A stretch of 37,544 bases of DNA from an uncultured Verrucomicrobiota bacterium (GCA_947305775.1 CAMZEN010000025.1:1-37544); one strand, 5' to 3'. Shown: positions 6,006-15,342, counted from the first letter of the stretch. The notes: generated by a model not told the origin, from the sequence alone. Numbers and translations are program-made.

Positions 6006-8627
6006 TCATAAGGCAACTTCGCCAATAAGGTGCTTGGACTTGGGCTTGTCGAGACGCATCGTCAGCACCTGGCGCTTCTCGTCCGCTGTTCCCCAGTCGG
6101 TGTAGACCGTGGCAGTTACGGTCGTCGCGCCTGTCAGCGCAGTCTGATGCGAGGCGAAGTAGTTCGAGAGCACCTTGTACGAGCCAGGCTCCAAATCCTT
6201 CTTCAGGTACTCCTCTGGTCCGTAGCCCGTCGTGACATCCTGCGATACGAACCCTCCTTCGGCAGTACGACGGTTGCCATAATATGCCTCTTCACCGTTC
6301 GGCTCAAGCACGTGCAGGTCGATGTCGGTCTCGTCGGCATCCCAGCTCATCACAATCCTGAGCTTCACAGGAAGGTCCCGGCGATATGCGGCGTCAAACG
6401 CCACAACCGCAGGCTTCGCGCCATCAGGCCATGCTATGGAATCGACCCACGACACAAGTCCGTTCAGCTCTTCCAATGCTATGACCGACACCTGGAAATC
6501 GTTGCCGCGACGTCCGCTGCGACGTGAGCGCGGCTCAAACGCCGCGTCGGCAAAGAGGCTCATCGCCTCTTCTAGCGCGGCCTTGGCCTCGGCGCTGCCG
6601 GGATTTGCGGCGACGAGAGACTTGCCCTTCTCGCAAAGCACAAGAGCGAGGTCGCGGCGCGACTGCGCCTCTTCGCCGCGCAGCGCCAGCACCTTGCGGA
6701 AGGCAAGTATCGCCAGGTCGTAGCTGCCAGCCTCGCGAGCCCGCCAGCCCATCGACCGCCAAAGGACGGCATCCTCCAACTTGAATTCAGCAAGGTTGGA
6801 TAATATCCGCTCACCGAATTCCCGTTCACCGGCCTTGAAGAACCAACCTGCGCAGTCAAGGTAGAACGCGGGTGACGAACCATGCTTCTCTCGCTCCGCA
6901 AGATAGGCACTGTAAGCTTCACCTTTCGCGGCGGACTTTAGAACATCCAGATAGGGCGTCTTTGGATCCCACTCCTTCAGCGTAACAGTAGGAGCGTGAC
7001 CGCTTGCTGCCGCGCCAGGCGAGGCCGCATTTTTCGCCAACGCCATCGGCTCCTCCATCAGATATTCCTCGCTCTCCGCGCTGGCATTACTGGATGCGCT
7101 TGCGCGCCTCTCGGCACCAAGCCTGCGGCCACCGCCGGCTGCGGCGACCTCGGGCACAGCATCCGCGGGCGCGGCATCGCCATTGTTGCCGCTGAACACT
7201 CGTGCAATGCTATCGAAGAGTCCACTCTTGGGCGTCTTCTTCGGAGGCTTCGGATCATTCCACCACTTTACTCGCTCCTCCCAGTATTCAAGCAGCTCCT
7301 TCTCGTGCTCCGCCCTAGCCTTCTTGTCGGCGATCGGATCGTCGTCCGCCGCACGGCGACGCACCCACTCGTCGTGGATCGCTAGGTTGGCGGGCGGTTC
7401 GATCTTGTGCTCCAGCCACTGCTCTAGCGTCTCCAGCACTATCAGCGAGAGCCCGGGACCAGCCACACCGTACTTGCGGCCAAGGGCAAGGAACTCGTCC
7501 TTGCGCGAGTCGGACTGCGATGCGAGATCCTGCATGCGCCTGGCCGCCCATACCGTAGCGAGAAGCGTGCTTTGCCTGGCCTCAACGCCTTCCGGAAGAG
7601 CTTCTCCCCTAGGCAGCCTCCGCACGGACACGCTGCGAACCGGAACGTCATCTCGCGAAGCGACCGTCACACCAGGCATGTCCTCGTAGCCAGGCACAGA
7701 AAGACCCATCGTGTCGATCTCGTCAGTAAACAAAAGCGCAGGCAACGGACTGACCGCAAGGCCAAGCACGTCAATCGCCGCACCAATGCTAGTGCCGCCG
7801 TCGTAGACTATGGCATCTATGGCGGCAAGCAGTTCATCGCGAGAGGCGAAGATGCGCGGCGCTTCGGCCGCATGACGGAACACGACAAGCGACCATTCGC
7901 CATTCTCCGGCAAAGCCGCCAACCTGCCGCGCCACGTGGCGGCGAACGGCTTGGCGCTCATGCTGGCATCCCACACAACGGTGCCCTTAGCGAACGCGGC
8001 GATTTTAGCGGAGATGGGCTCGACTGCGGCGGCTTCAGTCGCCTCCGCGACGAAGAGGTCCTCATCGTCCTGCTCGAACACGGGTGCTGTGGCGAATTCG
8101 TTTGCAGACTTAGGCGCCACATAATCCACCTCGGCCTTGCGCGGCACATTGGGCGAGAGCGGAAAGATTCGCGTCTTCCAAATGTTGCCCTTCACCTGCT
8201 CGACGATTCCCGGATCGACGCCCTTCCTTACCTCGTTCTCGAAAGCGACACGAGCCTTCTCCTTCTCGCAGACCACGCCAGGCACCATTTCTCCGTTGAC
8301 CTCAAGCGAATATCCGCAAATGCTTGCGCCATCGGGTATCGGAAACTCCAACTCGCCCGCCATCGCGCGCAAATTTGGATTGGTGAACGTGAAAGTCGTT
8401 CGGACGCGGCGGAAAAATCCATTGTCCTCCACGACGGCATCGACGCTCTCAACCGCAATCGACTTCTCGTCGGCGCGCAGATCGACGACGTGAATCACCG
8501 GCGGCAAAACCTCACGCAAAGATGGCGATGGCGGTTGATCGGGCACCGCGATCTCATCCGCGGCAAAACAAAAGAGAGTAGACGAGAAGGCAAGCAACGC
8601 CGAGACTGCAATATTGTTTCTTTTCAT
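6006..8627 (-). CDS. Secreted VIT-domain and DUF2135 protein
   Basis: An 873-residue protein with a signal peptide (MKRNNIAVSALLAFSS, cleavage near Ala23). Residues about 50-180 form a VIT (vault protein inter-alpha-trypsin) domain with the hallmark FTFTNPNLRAMAGELEFPIP. A degenerate von Willebrand A-like region (about 230-330) follows, containing SIGAAIDVLG and ALLFTDE. The middle (about 420-560) is charged and low in complexity. A helical repeat region (about 570-730) looks TPR-like. The C terminus (about 760-870) is a DUF2135 domain with DETDIDLHVLEPNGEEAYYGN. It probably acts in the periplasm or at the cell surface in adhesion or complex assembly; the precise role is unknown. It is the last gene of the icd unit, 13 bases after the aspartic protease gene, which suggests the two secreted products work together. 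Confidence 0.82.
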   Translation of the reverse strand: MKRNNIAVSALLAFSSTLFCFAADEIAVPDQPPSPSLREVLPPVIHVVDLRADEKSIAVESVDAVVEDNGFFRRVRTTFTFTNPNLRAMAGELEFPIPDGASICGYSLEVNGEMVPGVVCEKEKARVAFENEVRKGVDPGIVEQVKGNIWKTRIFPLSPNVPRKAEVDYVAPKSANEFATAPVFEQDDEDLFVAEATEAAAVEPISAKIAAFAKGTVVWDASMSAKPFAATWRGRLAALPENGEWSLVVFRHAAEAPRIFASRDELLAAIDAIVYDGGTSIGAAIDVLGLAVSPLPALLFTDEIDTMGLSVPGYEDMPGVTVASRDDVPVRSVSVRRLPRGEALPEGVEARQSTLLATVWAARRMQDLASQSDSRKDEFLALGRKYGVAGPGLSLIVLETLEQWLEHKIEPPANLAIHDEWVRRRAADDDPIADKKARAEHEKELLEYWEERVKWWNDPKPPKKTPKSGLFDSIARVFSGNNGDAAPADAVPEVAAAGGGRRLGAERRASASSNASAESEEYLMEEPMALAKNAASPGAAASGHAPTVTLKEWDPKTPYLDVLKSAAKGEAYSAYLAEREKHGSSPAFYLDCAGWFFKAGEREFGERILSNLAEFKLEDAVLWRSMGWRAREAGSYDLAILAFRKVLALRGEEAQSRRDLALVLCEKGKSLVAANPGSAEAKAALEEAMSLFADAAFEPRSRRSGRRGNDFQVSVIALEELNGLVSWVDSIAWPDGAKPAVVAFDAAYRRDLPVKLRIVMSWDADETDIDLHVLEPNGEEAYYGNRRTAEGGFVSQDVTTGYGPEEYLKKDLEPGSYKVLSNYFASHQTALTGATTVTATVYTDWGTADEKRQVLTMRLDKPKSKHLIGEVAL

Positions 8628-8640
8628 GATTTAATAATCC

Positions 8641-9606
8641 TTAGCGTGTATTGGAGGGACGAAAGCAGACAAAACGGCCAGCGACTAACATGTCATACGC
8701 CTTTAGCACATTCGAGCCGATACGGTTCATAGGCTCAGAAACGACAAGTGGCGTTATTTCTATGCCGCCACCGACGGGCAAAACGCCCTTCTCTCCGACA
8801 AACGGCTTTATGCCAACAGAGCCATTTATGTCCACCGCAGGGATGTTCGCCTCTTCGCCGGTAGTGGGCCAGCCGGTATCGCGCGACAGGAAAGTCATTG
8901 AAGATCCAGAGTCGACTAGTATCTCAAAAGAATGTCCGCCCAATTCAACCGGCAGCAGGATGCTCATCGGATCACTAAGCGACCGTTTTATGAGAGGCCC
9001 GAACCCGTCCAGGACCTCCTTGCCCGGAACAAACACCATCTCGGCGGATCCGAGAGAAAACAGAATCGGCACACGCCCTAGCGTGCTCATGCCAAGGATG
9101 CCGTCAACCTTTGCGCCGATCGACGAATGAAGATGCGATATGTCGAGGGCCATGGCGCCAAAATCGCTAAACTCGGCCTCACCTATCTTCATTGATCCGA
9201 CGCGCATGTAACGCGGGGCACCTTCGACATTTGAATCAGCCATAAGCATGACAGGCACCAATTCGGCGTCAGGCATGTTCTTTTTGACAAAGGAAATGTC
9301 GAATGTCGTATGCGTCGCACCGGTATCCAAAAGAAGGTTGCACTTTACGCCATTGACCTCCGCCTCAACGAAGGGCATGTTGCTGCCGCTACGAACTTCA
9401 AGCTTGGCACGGCACTCTTTTCTAGGCGCAACCGCCGCCCAAAAAGGATCTCCAGCCTGTCCTGCGGGGGGAGTCCCGCCAGATGGCTTGGCCTGGCTCT
9501 CAACAGCCGACCCGCCGCTGACCGCAACAGCGTCAACGGTCTGCGCCGTGCAGCATGCAGACGCAACCAAGAAAGCCGCGGAAAAACAACATCCCTTTAC
9601 GCTCAT
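8641..9606 (-). CDS. Secreted two-lobed retropepsin-like aspartic protease
   Basis: A 321-residue exported protein: a hydrophobic N terminus with CC pairs (MSVKGCCFSAAFLVASACC), then a Ser/Gly/Pro-rich linker. Two aspartic-protease active-site motifs follow: LLLDTGATHTTFD (Asp94) and ILVDSGSSMTFL (Asp232). Each is followed by a hydrophobic-Gly element, for example VDGILGM near residue 170. Having both motifs in one chain means it could form an active site internally, unlike single-lobed retropepsins that dimerise. The lipobox is poor, so signal peptidase I cleavage is more likely than lipidation. The start is supported by AAGGAGG eight bases upstream of the ATG. It precedes the VIT/DUF2135 gene by 13 bases, and that protein could be its target or partner (inference). 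Substrate unknown. Confidence 0.8.
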   Translation of the reverse strand: MSVKGCCFSAAFLVASACCTAQTVDAVAVSGGSAVESQAKPSGGTPPAGQAGDPFWAAVAPRKECRAKLEVRSGSNMPFVEAEVNGVKCNLLLDTGATHTTFDISFVKKNMPDAELVPVMLMADSNVEGAPRYMRVGSMKIGEAEFSDFGAMALDISHLHSSIGAKVDGILGMSTLGRVPILFSLGSAEMVFVPGKEVLDGFGPLIKRSLSDPMSILLPVELGGHSFEILVDSGSSMTFLSRDTGWPTTGEEANIPAVDINGSVGIKPFVGEKGVLPVGGGIEITPLVVSEPMNRIGSNVLKAYDMLVAGRFVCFRPSNTR

Positions 9607-9620
9607 TTCAGACCTCCTTC

Positions 9621-9629
9621 TTTATACCA
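9621..9629 (-). promoter_or_regulatory. Possible internal extended -10 before the protease gene
   Basis: On the minus strand this reads TGGTATAAA, 14 bases before the ATG at 9606, overlapping the end of rimO. It could give separate transcription of the two secreted-protein genes. Evidence is limited to this match, and no -35 was found. Confidence 0.25.
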
Positions 9630-10863
9630 CTTTAGCGTCAAAGTCAAATCCTCGCACCTTCGAGAGCTTGACGTTTACAAATTCCCCAACAGGTGGGGTG
9701 GAGTCAAGATAGACAACTCCATCTACATCCGGGGCCTGGCTCTCCATGCGCGCAACTCCTGGCGCGACAACAAGGGCGCGGAATGTATCGCCTATCATGC
9801 GCCGGGCCTTTACCTTCCATAGAGCCGCCGCCTGATCCATCACAAGCTTCTCGCGCATCTCGGCAACCTTTCGCGATGGGCGGCCCTTCATCTTGGCGCC
9901 CTTGGTGCCATCCTCTGGCGAATACGCAAAAGCGCCAAGATGGTCGAACTGCATTCGCGCCAGGTCCGCAAGCATTCGCCTGAAGCGCACATCAGTCTCG
10001 CCGGGGAAGCCGGTCATGATTGTAGTCCTGAGGGTCACGCCAGGCACTATTGCTCGCAGCACCTCGGCGGCGGAACGCGTAGCCTCTATCGCGCCGCGGC
10101 GATTCATTTTGGCAAGAACGTCCGGATCAGTGTGCTGAAGAGGAACATCTATGTATCTGACGGCATGGCGCGAAGTAAGCATCCATGCCAGGAACTCTTC
10201 GCTTATCTCGCTGGGATATGAGTAAAGGACCCGCACCCAGAAATCCCCTTTTATCGTGTCCAACTTCCTGAGAAGAGTCACCAGGTTAGGTCCGCCAGAC
10301 TTTTTCCATTCCATGCCGTATAGCATGGGATCCTGCGCAACTATGTTCAGCTCTCGGCAACCGCTCTTTACGAGCTCTCGCGCCTCCTTCATGATGGCGT
10401 CCAACGGACGGCTCCTGAATTTGCCGCGGATTGACGGTATGGCACAGTACGAGCAGCGATGCGCACAACCTTCTGCGATCTTCAGGTATGCGAACGCCTT
10501 ACCGGTAAAGCGAAGCGCCGGAATCTTTGGCTCTATCCAGTCTTGCGGAACGCCCTGCCACACGTCTACGCCAGGGAATTTTGCAACAGCCTTCGGGTAT
10601 CGCTGAGGATAGCATCCCGTGACGACTACCTTCGAATAGTTGCCCGCCCGCTTAAGAGATATTGCGCGCGTTATCTCGGCCTCGGCCTCTTCACGCGCAG
10701 AGGCGATAAATGCGCACGTGTTGACTATGACCGTATCCGCGCGATCAGGATCAGTCGACAGCGTGCATCCTTTTTTCATTAGGTTGCCCGCCATGACCTG
10801 AAGGTCAACTGCATTCTTGGCGCATCCGAGAGAAACGAGAGCGATCGACTCACCTTTCTTCAT
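9622..10863 (-). CDS. rimO: Ribosomal protein S12 methylthiotransferase RimO
   Basis: A radical-SAM enzyme that adds a methylthio group to the conserved Asp of ribosomal protein S12. The 413-residue product has the N-terminal UPF0004 domain with three cluster cysteines (Cys14 in SLGCAKNAVD, Cys50 in VNTCAF, Cys84 in VTGCYPQRYP). It then has the radical-SAM motif CAHRCSYC (Cys133, 137, 140) and a C-terminal TRAM domain. SLGCAKNAVD is the RimO rather than the MiaB form. The start is taken as the ATG at 10863 (MKKGESIALVSLGC), which overlaps the preceding gene by 14 bases; an upstream in-frame start at 10935 would add 24 residues that do not fit the family. Two [4Fe-4S] clusters are expected. 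It is the third gene of the icd unit. Confidence 0.93.
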   Translation of the reverse strand: MKKGESIALVSLGCAKNAVDLQVMAGNLMKKGCTLSTDPDRADTVIVNTCAFIASAREEAEAEITRAISLKRAGNYSKVVVTGCYPQRYPKAVAKFPGVDVWQGVPQDWIEPKIPALRFTGKAFAYLKIAEGCAHRCSYCAIPSIRGKFRSRPLDAIMKEARELVKSGCRELNIVAQDPMLYGMEWKKSGGPNLVTLLRKLDTIKGDFWVRVLYSYPSEISEEFLAWMLTSRHAVRYIDVPLQHTDPDVLAKMNRRGAIEATRSAAEVLRAIVPGVTLRTTIMTGFPGETDVRFRRMLADLARMQFDHLGAFAYSPEDGTKGAKMKGRPSRKVAEMREKLVMDQAAALWKVKARRMIGDTFRALVVAPGVARMESQAPDVDGVVYLDSTPPVGEFVNVKLSKVRGFDFDAKVV

Positions 10864-12136
10864 AGTAGGTCTCCATTGACGGTTCAAGTCCATGCAGGAA
10901 TTCTGCAAACGGCGCATTCTTCGCGGAACGGACAAAGTCTATCGCCGGTGCATATCCAAGAGCTCGCGCAGTAAAGTTGTAGACGAAATGCTCGAGCGTA
11001 CGGCCCATGGCGCGACAACTCATGACGAAATCAGTAATGCGCCGCTTTTCCAGATCGACCACCACATAGCAGACAATCCCTTGCTCGCCGAACTTGTCCC
11101 ACGTCCTGAACACATACACGCGCCTCAAAGGATCCTTGAGCATATCAGCGAAGCCGTCCCGTGTGCGGCGGATCGTAGTCGCATTGAACTGATTGGTCTT
11201 GCCCGCCATCTGAGCAAGACGACCCAAATCGCCTTCCTGGGCCAGGCGCCCTTCGGCGCAAAGGCCGAGGGATTTCAGGTATTCGCCGACGTTCTTGTAT
11301 TCATGCACCGTAGACTCCGCCGCTTTTCTGGCGGCGTAGCTGGCGGCACGCAGGCGGTCCTCCTCAGTGGACCCCATGTCGGCGAAGAAATACTCCTCTA
11401 TCCGCCTGAGAAGGCAATGCGCGCGCGCATCCGGGCGTGCCGCACCCTCATCCCACCCGTTCCATGGGAGGACCGTAACCTCGGGGAGGTGCGCCGACAT
11501 CTGCATCCGCTCGTGAGGATTGTCATCGACAAAGACAACGGAATCGGTAGAGACATTAAGCTCCCGGCACGCCTCGATAAGGTTTCCCGCCTTAGGCGAC
11601 CAATTGATGCGCCGCACGGCAAAATCCGAATCTTTGAGCGGGAAGTCGCTGCGCATGAACTGTTCGCAACAATCGTTCTTCGTCAGCAGCACAAGGACAA
11701 CGCCCTTTTCCCGCAACGCCAGAAGCCCCTTCTGGAACTCGATGCAAGGAACAAGAGCATCTTTGCCGTCCTCGCTCAAAATGCCGCGCCAGAGCGTGTT
11801 GTCGGCATCGACCGCCAGCACCTTCTTCGGCGCAGCGAGACGAAAGTACGAGAACTCCTCTACAAGAGCCTTGATCCCGGCCAGGGAATACGGTTGGGAC
11901 GCCAAGGTTCGCATGCGTTCGTCAAAGAAACCTTCAACCTCTGAGGAGAGAGCTTTATCGTGGGCCGTAACGTCAAACACAACATCAGGCGCAAAGCGGC
12001 GAAGTCCCGAAGAATCGTCCAGAAGTTCTTGACGCCACGTCCCAAAACCAGCAGGAACGTAAACCTCAAGCCCCGCCTCCTTGAAATATGGGGCGAGGAC
12101 ATCAAGGGCGACATCTCCGGTCAACGCGATTTTCAT
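10850..12136 (-). CDS. HAD-IIIC / FkbH-like protein with GNAT-like C-terminal domain
   Basis: A 428-residue protein. Residues about 95-240 are a HAD domain of subfamily IIIC: VLAVDADNTLWRG (nucleophile Asp110, second Asp112), LLTKND and VFVDDNPHER. The C-terminal part carries the FkbH signature LAQMAGKTNQFNATTIRRT (about 320-340) followed by an acetyltransferase-like fold. FkbH proteins load glycerate units from 1,3-bisphosphoglycerate onto acyl carrier proteins; here no carrier protein, ketosynthase or adenylation gene is nearby. The start at 12136 (MKIALTGDVALDVL) lies one base after the icd stop. It may make a surface-modification or small-metabolite precursor, but its acceptor is unknown. 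The housekeeping neighbours (icd, rimO) give no functional clue. Confidence 0.8.
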   Translation of the reverse strand: MKIALTGDVALDVLAPYFKEAGLEVYVPAGFGTWRQELLDDSSGLRRFAPDVVFDVTAHDKALSSEVEGFFDERMRTLASQPYSLAGIKALVEEFSYFRLAAPKKVLAVDADNTLWRGILSEDGKDALVPCIEFQKGLLALREKGVVLVLLTKNDCCEQFMRSDFPLKDSDFAVRRINWSPKAGNLIEACRELNVSTDSVVFVDDNPHERMQMSAHLPEVTVLPWNGWDEGAARPDARAHCLLRRIEEYFFADMGSTEEDRLRAASYAARKAAESTVHEYKNVGEYLKSLGLCAEGRLAQEGDLGRLAQMAGKTNQFNATTIRRTRDGFADMLKDPLRRVYVFRTWDKFGEQGIVCYVVVDLEKRRITDFVMSCRAMGRTLEHFVYNFTARALGYAPAIDFVRSAKNAPFAEFLHGLEPSMETYYEER

Positions 12137-12137
12137 G

Positions 12138-13361
12138 TCACATTGCATCGGCGAGGGCCGCTCCAAACGCGGAGCACGACACCTCTTTCGCGCCTTCCAT
12201 CTGCCGCGCAAAATCGTATGTTACGGTCTTAGAAGCGATTACCTTGTCCATAGCCGCAATGATCTTGTCCGCTGCCTCCGTCCACCCAAGATACCTGAGC
12301 ATCATCTCACCAGACAGGATCAACGAACCGGGATTCACCTTGTCGAGTCCTGCGTACTTGGGTGCGGTACCGTGCGTAGCTTCAAATACGGCGACGCCGG
12401 TCTGATAGTTTATGTTTGCGCCTGGAGCGATGCCAATGCCGCCGACGGTGGCCGCAAGCGCATCAGAAACATAGTCGCCGTTGAGATTCAGAGTGGCGAT
12501 CACGTCATATTCGGCGGGACGCGTCAGAATCTGCTGCAGGAATGCATCGCATATGCAATCCTTGACAGTTATCATGCGCCCGGTTTTGGGGTTTTTGAAC
12601 TCGCACCAAGGTCCGTCGCCTATCATCGTCGCACCGTATTCACGCTTGGCCAAGGCGTAGCCCCAGTCACGGAACGCACCTTCAGTGAACTTCTGGATGT
12701 TCCCCTTGTGGACCAGGGTGACGGACTTGCGGTCATTATGCACCGCGTAGTCCAACGCAGCGCGTACGAGTCTCTCCGTACCCTCAAGGCTGACTGGCTT
12801 TATGCCGATTGACGCCGTACCGGGGAAGCGTATCTTTTTCACCCCCATGTCCTCAAGAAGGAACTTCTTCACCTTCTCCACCTCGGGAGTGCCGTTCATC
12901 CATTCTATTCCGGCATAGATATCCTCGGTGTTTTCGCGAAATATAACCATGTCGGTGAGCTCAGGACGCTTCACCGGCGAAGGCACGCCTTTAAACCATC
13001 TGACGGGCCTCAGGCATACGTAAAGGTCGAGCTCTTGACGCATGGCTACATTTATCGACCTGATTCCACCACCAACCGGCGTAGTAAGCGGCCCCTTTAT
13101 CGACACGAGGCATTCGCGACAGGCATCTATGGTCTTCTGAGGCAGCCATTCGCCAGTTGCCTTGTATGCCTTCTCTCCGGCAAGAACCTCGCACCACTCG
13201 ATTTTGCGCTCACCACCATAGGCCTTTTCCACGGCAGCATTCCACACAAACATGGAGGCCCTTGTTATATCCGGGCCAATCCCATCGCCTTCGATGAAGG
13301 GAATTACTGGATTTGCGGGAACGATAAGCTTCCCGCCTTGCATCATGATTTTTTCACTCAT
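12138..13361 (-). CDS. icd: Isocitrate dehydrogenase (NADP-type)
   Basis: Oxidatively decarboxylates isocitrate to 2-oxoglutarate in the citric acid cycle. The 407-residue protein resembles the E. coli homodimeric enzyme: [12 protein letters not shown] near the N terminus, the substrate loop [17 protein letters not shown] with the phosphorylatable Ser102, [14 protein letters not shown], and [11 protein letters not shown], whose Lys-Tyr pair is the NADP-specificity mark in E. coli-type enzymes. It heads its unit. An extended -10 (TGATATACT) ends six bases before the ATG with no Shine-Dalgarno between, so the transcript is probably leaderless. It lies immediately downstream of the T3SS operon on the same strand, so read-through from sctU is possible. 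Confidence 0.95.
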   Translation of the reverse strand: MSEKIMMQGGKLIVPANPVIPFIEGDGIGPDITRASMFVWNAAVEKAYGGERKIEWCEVLAGEKAYKATGEWLPQKTIDACRECLVSIKGPLTTPVGGGIRSINVAMRQELDLYVCLRPVRWFKGVPSPVKRPELTDMVIFRENTEDIYAGIEWMNGTPEVEKVKKFLLEDMGVKKIRFPGTASIGIKPVSLEGTERLVRAALDYAVHNDRKSVTLVHKGNIQKFTEGAFRDWGYALAKREYGATMIGDGPWCEFKNPKTGRMITVKDCICDAFLQQILTRPAEYDVIATLNLNGDYVSDALAATVGGIGIAPGANINYQTGVAVFEATHGTAPKYAGLDKVNPGSLILSGEMMLRYLGWTEAADKIIAAMDKVIASKTVTYDFARQMEGAKEVSCSAFGAALADAM

Positions 13362-13367
13362 GTTGGT

Positions 13368-13396
13368 AGTATATCAAAAAAACCTTTTCCCGTTAA
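13368..13396 (-). promoter_or_regulatory. icd promoter
   Basis: Minus strand: TTAACG (13391-13396), a 17-base spacer with a T-run, then TATACT (13368-13373) preceded by TGA, giving an extended -10. Six bases (ACCAAC) separate the -10 from the ATG at 13361, which predicts a leaderless mRNA. Confidence 0.55.
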
Positions 13397-13401
13397 CTCC
13401 G

Positions 13402-13436
13402 CCGCATCCGTATGAAAACCTGGATGCGTCATGCGG
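13402..13436 (-). terminator. Possible terminator or attenuating hairpins after sctU
   Basis: Two mutually exclusive stems are possible downstream of the sctU stop: CGCATCC/GGATGCG (13403-13409 with 13422-13428) or CCGCAT/ATGCGG (13402-13407 with 13431-13436). A seven-T run on the transcript comes only some 20 bases later (near 13375-13382), where it also forms the icd promoter spacer. This is not a classic intrinsic terminator. Confidence 0.3.
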
Positions 13437-13442
13437 TTTCAA

Positions 13443-14558
13443 TCATGCAACTGGCTGATCGAGATCATCAAGAGTGACGCTATCAAGCTCGGCCTCCTCT
13501 TTGCGGGCATCCTCAAGCTGCTTTGCCCACTTCAGAACCTCTGCGACCGGCTCAATCAGCGAATCTGGTATTATGTCATCGATCTTTCCCTCTGCGAAAA
13601 GGGCTCGGGCGAGGGGTTTATCCTCTATCAGCGGGATGCCTTCGGCCATGGCCGTTTCGCGGATTATCTTGGCGCGCCGGCCAGCACCCATAGCGCAGAT
13701 GCGCGGCAGCGGCGACTCATCGGCACGATAGCGGATTCCGACCGCAAGGCGCGTCGGGTTGGTCACGACAACATTCGACTGCTTTGTGGACTTAACCGGA
13801 TCAGGACCGTTGAGCAGCTCATCACGGAATTGGCGCTGTGCCTGCTTGATCTCGGCGGAGCCTTCCATCTCCTTGTATTCGCGCTTCACCTCGTCCTTCG
13901 TCATCATCATTTCCTTGGTGAAGTTCTTGCCCTGGAAAAGACGATCCACTACAGCTATCACTATATAGCCAAACGCACTGTACACGGCCAATCTCTTCAA
14001 CATGAGCTTAAGGCTTGGGAATATGTCGTCAACCGTTCCGTAGCACATGGTCAGAAGCTCTGGTATGCTGGCCCAGATTATCTTGTAAAGAAGATAGCCG
14101 AGAAACGAAATCTTTACGACATTCTTCAGGAACTCAAAAAGGTTCTTCATGGAGAATATCTTCTTGGCTCCAGACACCGGATTAAGCTTGTCCAGCTTTG
14201 GTATGATCGGCTCGAACGTAAAGAGAAACCCTATCTGGGCTACATTGCCTATTATGCCGACTACGGCGGCGACCGCAACAAATATGAACGAATGCTTGAA
14301 TATCAGCAGCACCGTCATCTTGGTCGACTCCCGCACCGCCGGCAGATCGTTGTCGGCGACTCGGCCAGAAAGGAACCTTAAAAGCTCCTCCATATCGTCC
14401 ATCAGCGCTACGCCCATCCATCCCAAAAGCGCAAAAAGAACGACAAGTATGGCTGTGGATACCACATCCTTCGATGTGCACACCTGCCCCTTCTGCCGCG
14501 CATCGCGCAGCTTCTTGGGCGTAGGCAACTCTGTTTTCTCTCCACTGGACTCCGCCAT
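13443..14558 (-). CDS. sctU: T3SS export apparatus switch protein SctU
   Basis: YscU/FlhB family, the autoproteolytic switch that changes export from needle to later substrates. The 371-residue protein has four N-terminal membrane segments (about 30-55, 82-108, 140-165, 185-208) and a cytosolic domain. The N-terminal motif GEKTELPTPKKLRDARQKGQ is canonical. The cleavage motif is Asn267-Pro268-Thr269-Arg270 rather than the usual NPTH; the Asn and Pro that perform cleavage are intact and the following LAVGIRYRADESPLP is typical. The C-terminal tail (about 345-371) is acidic. It is the last gene of the T3SS operon, four bases after sctT, in the usual R-S-T-U order. Confidence 0.93.
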   Translation of the reverse strand: MAESSGEKTELPTPKKLRDARQKGQVCTSKDVVSTAILVVLFALLGWMGVALMDDMEELLRFLSGRVADNDLPAVRESTKMTVLLIFKHSFIFVAVAAVVGIIGNVAQIGFLFTFEPIIPKLDKLNPVSGAKKIFSMKNLFEFLKNVVKISFLGYLLYKIIWASIPELLTMCYGTVDDIFPSLKLMLKRLAVYSAFGYIVIAVVDRLFQGKNFTKEMMMTKDEVKREYKEMEGSAEIKQAQRQFRDELLNGPDPVKSTKQSNVVVTNPTRLAVGIRYRADESPLPRICAMGAGRRAKIIRETAMAEGIPLIEDKPLARALFAEGKIDDIIPDSLIEPVAEVLKWAKQLEDARKEEAELDSVTLDDLDQPVA

Positions 14559-14562
14559 GGCA

Positions 14563-15342
14563 TCAGCCTCCTAAAAGCCGTCGCACAGAAATCAGAATGA
14601 CATCTGAATTCTTGTACATAAGCATGTCCAGTATGAATGGAATGTAGATCAGCAGCATTGCTACGCCCAGTGCGGATTTGATGGGCATCGAAAGGAAGAA
14701 TACGTTAAGCTGCGGAGCCGTTCTGTTCACAAGACCAAGACCGACCGTCGCCAGAAACATTATTATCACAACGGGGGCTGAAATGACTACAGTCGTCTTT
14801 AGCATGCCGTCCAATGAACCCAGCATCAGCACAGGTGCGTTGTTGACGAACGAAACCCCATCCGAGAATACAGGCCATATGAAATAGCTGCCGTACGCCG
14901 CCCCAAGAAGCAGAAAAACCGCACCGCCCACGAAGAACAGCGTCGAGACTATCTGCGTGAAGAAAATGCCGGTGGTGGAGACTTGAGCGCCGGAAAGCGG
15001 CGAATACACCTCGCCCATTGTCGCACCACGCTGGTTGTCGATGAAATTACCTATGTTCTCGGCGATCCAGAACGGTATCGCGCCAAAAAAGCCAATGAGG
15101 AACCCTATCAACGCCTCCTTTGCGGCAACTACTGCGAACATCCACCAAACAGGCTCGCCAGGGGGCATTCCGGCCTTTATGTACGGGACGGCAAGAAACG
15201 AGAACCCGAAAACGGCCGCTCGACGCGCAACACCAGGAATCATCGACTCCGTCATGGCAGGGCAAACCGACATCACCCCGCCGATTCTAGCCATCGCCAA
15301 AATCGCCGCAAGAATCCACCGATGGAACTCAACGTACGGCAT
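14563..15342 (-). CDS. sctT: T3SS export apparatus protein SctT
   Basis: YscT/FliR family inner-membrane protein that forms the export gate with SctR and SctS. The product has 259 residues and about six to eight hydrophobic segments. It carries the conserved loop ENIGNFIDNQRGATMGEVYSP split by membrane stretches, and NRTAPQLNVFFLSMPIKS near residue 205. It starts 51 bases after the sctS stop, one of the larger spacers in the operon, and ends four bases before sctU. Confidence 0.92.
   Translation of the reverse strand: MPYVEFHRWILAAILAMARIGGVMSVCPAMTESMIPGVARRAAVFGFSFLAVPYIKAGMPPGEPVWWMFAVVAAKEALIGFLIGFFGAIPFWIAENIGNFIDNQRGATMGEVYSPLSGAQVSTTGIFFTQIVSTLFFVGGAVFLLLGAAYGSYFIWPVFSDGVSFVNNAPVLMLGSLDGMLKTTVVISAPVVIIMFLATVGLGLVNRTAPQLNVFFLSMPIKSALGVAMLLIYIPFILDMLMYKNSDVILISVRRLLGG

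Noticed and set aside
12081..14381. Plus-strand open frames opposite icd and sctU
   Set aside because: Both are mirror frames of well-identified conserved genes, caused by codon bias.
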